A stretch of DNA of 64,000 nt from the NCBI GenBank assembly GCA_018873225.1, contig JAEILZ010000003.1, positions 3,782,001-3,846,000 on the forward strand, given 5' to 3'. Below are positions 61,432 through 64,000 of this stretch, one piece after another. The notes beneath the pieces were generated by a model. That model was not told the origin of the DNA, did no database searches, and saw only the letters and a list, made by a program, of their open reading frames with translations. Positions within the stretch are counted from its first letter, which is position 1. Every line of letters starts with the position of its first letter. Position numbers and translations under genes: made by a program. Source of the DNA: [Phialemoniopsis] sp. UDSM-2020. Taxonomy: Eukaryota; Ascomycota; Sordariomycetes; Thyridiales; Thyridiaceae.

Positions 61432-62786
61432 TTGGTGAAGGGTGGTTGTGCATGTGCGATGTGAACTCCATAGGGTAAGTAAGAAGTACCTACTGGGGAT
61501 GGACAGCCATGTAATACTACTGTTTGCAGCGCGAGATCAGGAGGTGCGGGAGACCGAAGCTACCTAGGATGTCAAATGAATGCGATTGTGATTTCAAGAT
61601 TAATCTAATTGCCTAGTAGAAATGCAAAGCACCGAGAGGCGCGTTGAGGAGGCCCCCTCGGCATATACTTTAGGTATGAAACAGCCGTGTGTCAAAATCG
61701 AAGACGTATTGATTTGCTTGTCTTGTCGTCTTGGGATGATGCGGGTCGATCCGCTGGTGCTAGTGCTCCGGTTCCTGCATCTGATCCGGCGCGGTCCATC
61801 GCATCGCCGAGCTTCAGATCCATGAATTCCACTTCGACTTACTTCGTACCTGCGCAGCAAGTAGAAGAGGAGGTATCGGCCATTCAAGTCGTAATCCCGA
61901 CTTCGCCCACCCCCCGCCTCAGTCCAGCGGCAATGGGGGTTTGAGGATGGCATCAATTCTTTCCATATGTACTTTTGTACAGTCGTCAAACACTGACTAT
62001 GCTCAACTGCGATGGTATTCAGGTCAAAGACAGGCGACAGGCAGCAGGCGACATAGAAACACTGGGACATAAATGATCAATATTAAATCAGAGGAAAATC
62101 TGTCGAGGCTCAACGGGACCGTATACTCAGAGCTGGCGCTGCCCACGAGGGCAACCGCTAGTATCCAATTCTTTAAAGCACCGTAATTCTTCTGCCCGGC
62201 TAATACAACTCATCGTCCATGGGAGAAGAAAGAACGTTGAGCCTTTAATCTGCAAATCCGGGATAACAACTTTCTATGAAGAAGAAGAGAGGAGAAAGGG
62301 CTCGAGAGAAAAATTGCAGGCAGCACTATTTAAAGATGGTGGGTACCAACCAGGGCCCGGGCCACCTGAGTGCCCAGGCGACTGGCGTTCTGGGGTGGGG
62401 AAGCCGACCTTCTTGTCAGGTGCCGCCCTGCCTGAAGGTCAGATGTACTCGCTTAGTACTGTCCCTGCGGCCCAGAGGGTGAGTAGCCATGGACTCGGTA
62501 CATGCACAGTACTTCATTCTTGTCGTGGGCACTTTACGTATCGCCATCACCACCGACCCCGTCCTTGGCCGCCTCTCAATCCAAACGTCTCCTCCCATCT
62601 CTCTCTCTCCAACTTGCCAGTCCATTTTCGCCAGCGCCCTCAAACCCGATTTCGATACATACACACGCTCTCTTGACGCGCGAGCCAGGCAGTCAGTCAG
62701 GCAGGCAATTGCACTACTGCTCCTCTGCCCTTCTTCGGCCCAACTCTTACCTCTCCATCGTCATTCGCCGTAAGCCTTCTCAAACC
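61432..62786. promoter_or_regulatory. Divergent region between the FAD gene and VTI1
   Basis: About 1.35 kb of divergent promoter DNA. It has a CT-rich tract at 62,595-62,615 and further pyrimidine-rich sequence up to the VTI1 start, typical of fungal core promoters. It may contain the missing first exon of the FAD gene just before 61,432. No other gene is visible. Confidence 0.5.
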
Positions 62787-63627
62787 ATGGCCAACCCGCT
62801 CGACACCGATGCCGGCACCGAGTTGCTGAGCAGCTACATCGGCGAGCTTCAACTCGTCCAAGCCGACCTCAACCAGAAACTCGACCAGATTCCCGACCTG
62901 TCCGGCGAGCCCCGCAAAGCCGCCCTCAGCTCCGCCGAGCGCGCTCTCGAAGAGGCCAAGGAACTGGTAAGCCGTTGCGCAACCTCCCCGAGTTGCAAGC
63001 CAGCCACTCTTCTCCTCCTACTGACACTTGGACCTTCTTTCTTTCTGCGCAGCTTGGCCAGATGAACCTGGAGAAGCAAAACATCCCCTCTTCGGCCCGC
63101 ACAAAGGTCAACCAGCGCATCCGCAACTTCACCACCGATGTCGACACGGCCGAGCGCCGGCTGCGCACCCTCGCCGATGACCGCTCTGCCCTGTTCGGCA
63201 GCCGCTACACCGACAACCCCTCCGACGTCCAGCTCGAGCAGCGCAACCAGTTGCTCGCCGGCACCGACCGCCTCGAGCGCAGCACCCAGCGCATCAAGAA
63301 CAGCCAGGCCCTCGCCAACGAGACCGAGGCCATCGGCGCCAGCACCCTCGCCGACCTCAACCGCCAGCGCAACGTCATCCAACATACCTCCAATGTCTTG
63401 CTCGAGAGTGAGGGCTACGTCGACCGCAGTCTCAAAAGTCTCAGGGGCATGGCCCGTAGGTACTGTGACCCTACCGCCCATCCATGCAGCCATTGTTGGC
63501 CCAGACCTTGAATATACTAACGCCGAATTTCAAACACAGGATGGCTACAAATCGGGTGATCACCATCGCCATCATCACCGTACTAGTTTTGCTCATTTTC
63601 GCCGTCATCTTCAGCAAGTTTAGGTAG
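62787..63627 (+). CDS. vti1: VTI1 Qb-SNARE
   Basis: Predicted 224 residues, three exons: 62,787-62,966; 63,053-63,459; 63,540-63,627 (introns 86 and 80 nt). The N-terminal helical domain starts MANPLDTDAGTELLSSYI, a Q-SNARE helix follows (about 130-190, LERSTQRIKNSQALANETEA, IGASTLADLNRQRNVIQ) and a C-terminal tail anchor VITIAIITVLVLLIFAVIF closes the protein. This matches VTI1, which pairs with Golgi, endosomal and vacuolar Q- and R-SNAREs in membrane fusion. The last two introns interrupt exactly where family proteins continue (EEAKEL/LGQMNL and GMAR/RMATNR). The end of the protein is a short basic KFR. Confidence 0.95.
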
Positions 63628-64000
63628 AGAGCCCTGGCACGATGTCGATTCCTGCGTCCCTCCCGCCTGGCTTCTTTCTCTGCTATCGTCCTTCTCCGTC
63701 GCTTTTGGCAAGGGTAATGGAGTTTACTGGAGTTTGGGCTGTCTAGACTTTTGTCTACCTGCATTTTTCCATGTGCCATCTTGTCTTTAGGCTTGTCCTC
63801 CACCCAATACATAGGCTAGTCGATATACACTCGAATCCCCGGGGGAAACGAGTCTCATCATATAATACGAGTAAAAATCACAATATTTACCTCGATTTTG
63901 TTCTTTCTGTTTGACTTTGCATATCGTGGGCATGAATTTAGGAATGAATGACCAGCCGATCTAGTCATATCTCATTGTATATATAGAAAGCGTGAGACGA
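63628..64000. other. 3' flank of VTI1 to end of window
   Basis: VTI1 3' UTR and terminator. AT-rich candidate polyadenylation sequence is at 63,858-63,890. No further gene is seen before the window ends. Confidence 0.5.

Overview
The window is a nuclear segment of a filamentous ascomycete (Pezizomycotina, probably Sordariomycetes). The evidence is short 53-115 nt GT-AG introns with CTRAY-like branch sites, a five-domain AROM protein, a YSL-type OPT transporter, an RPN4-like C2H2 factor, and a sharp split between GC-balanced gene-rich DNA and an almost G/C-free block that looks like RIP (repeat-induced point mutation) debris.

Layout. Bases 1 to about 14,660 are an extremely AT-rich block with no supportable gene. 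It holds degraded, mutually similar repeats in both orientations and some short tandem repeats. From about 14,700 to the end the sequence is ordinary euchromatin with eleven genes: (1) a cellular reverse-transcriptase-related gene of the rvt class (minus) whose stop codon lies beside the AT block; (2) the pentafunctional shikimate enzyme AROM (plus), divergent from rvt; (3) an RPN4-like C2H2 transcription factor (minus); (4) a 15-exon neurofibromin/IRA-type RasGAP (minus); (5) the nuclear 5'-3' exoribonuclease RAT1 (minus); (6) the vesicle tether USO1/p115 (plus); (7) a PRMT3-type arginine methyltransferase (plus); (8) a YSL-type OPT transporter with a 9-nt microexon (minus); (9) RAV1, the V-ATPase assembly regulator (minus); (10) COX11, the copper chaperone for cytochrome oxidase (minus); (11) an FAD-dependent amine-oxidase-like protein (minus). 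A twelfth gene, the Qb-SNARE VTI1 (plus), closes the window.

Most genes are unlinked housekeeping functions: aromatic amino acid synthesis, Ras signalling, RNA decay, vesicle traffic (USO1 and VTI1), vacuolar acidification and respiration. There is no biosynthetic cluster, CRISPR array or recognisable tRNA. The most interesting items are the rvt gene with an intact Asp-Asp catalytic pair, sharing a divergent promoter with aro1 that carries a perfect Gcn4/CPC1 site, and a perfect proteasome control element (PACE) just upstream of the RPN4-like gene, which suggests autoregulation.

Exon structures were worked out by hand from splice signals and family similarity. Every multi-exon model given closes in frame, except the 5' end of the FAD protein, which is unresolved.
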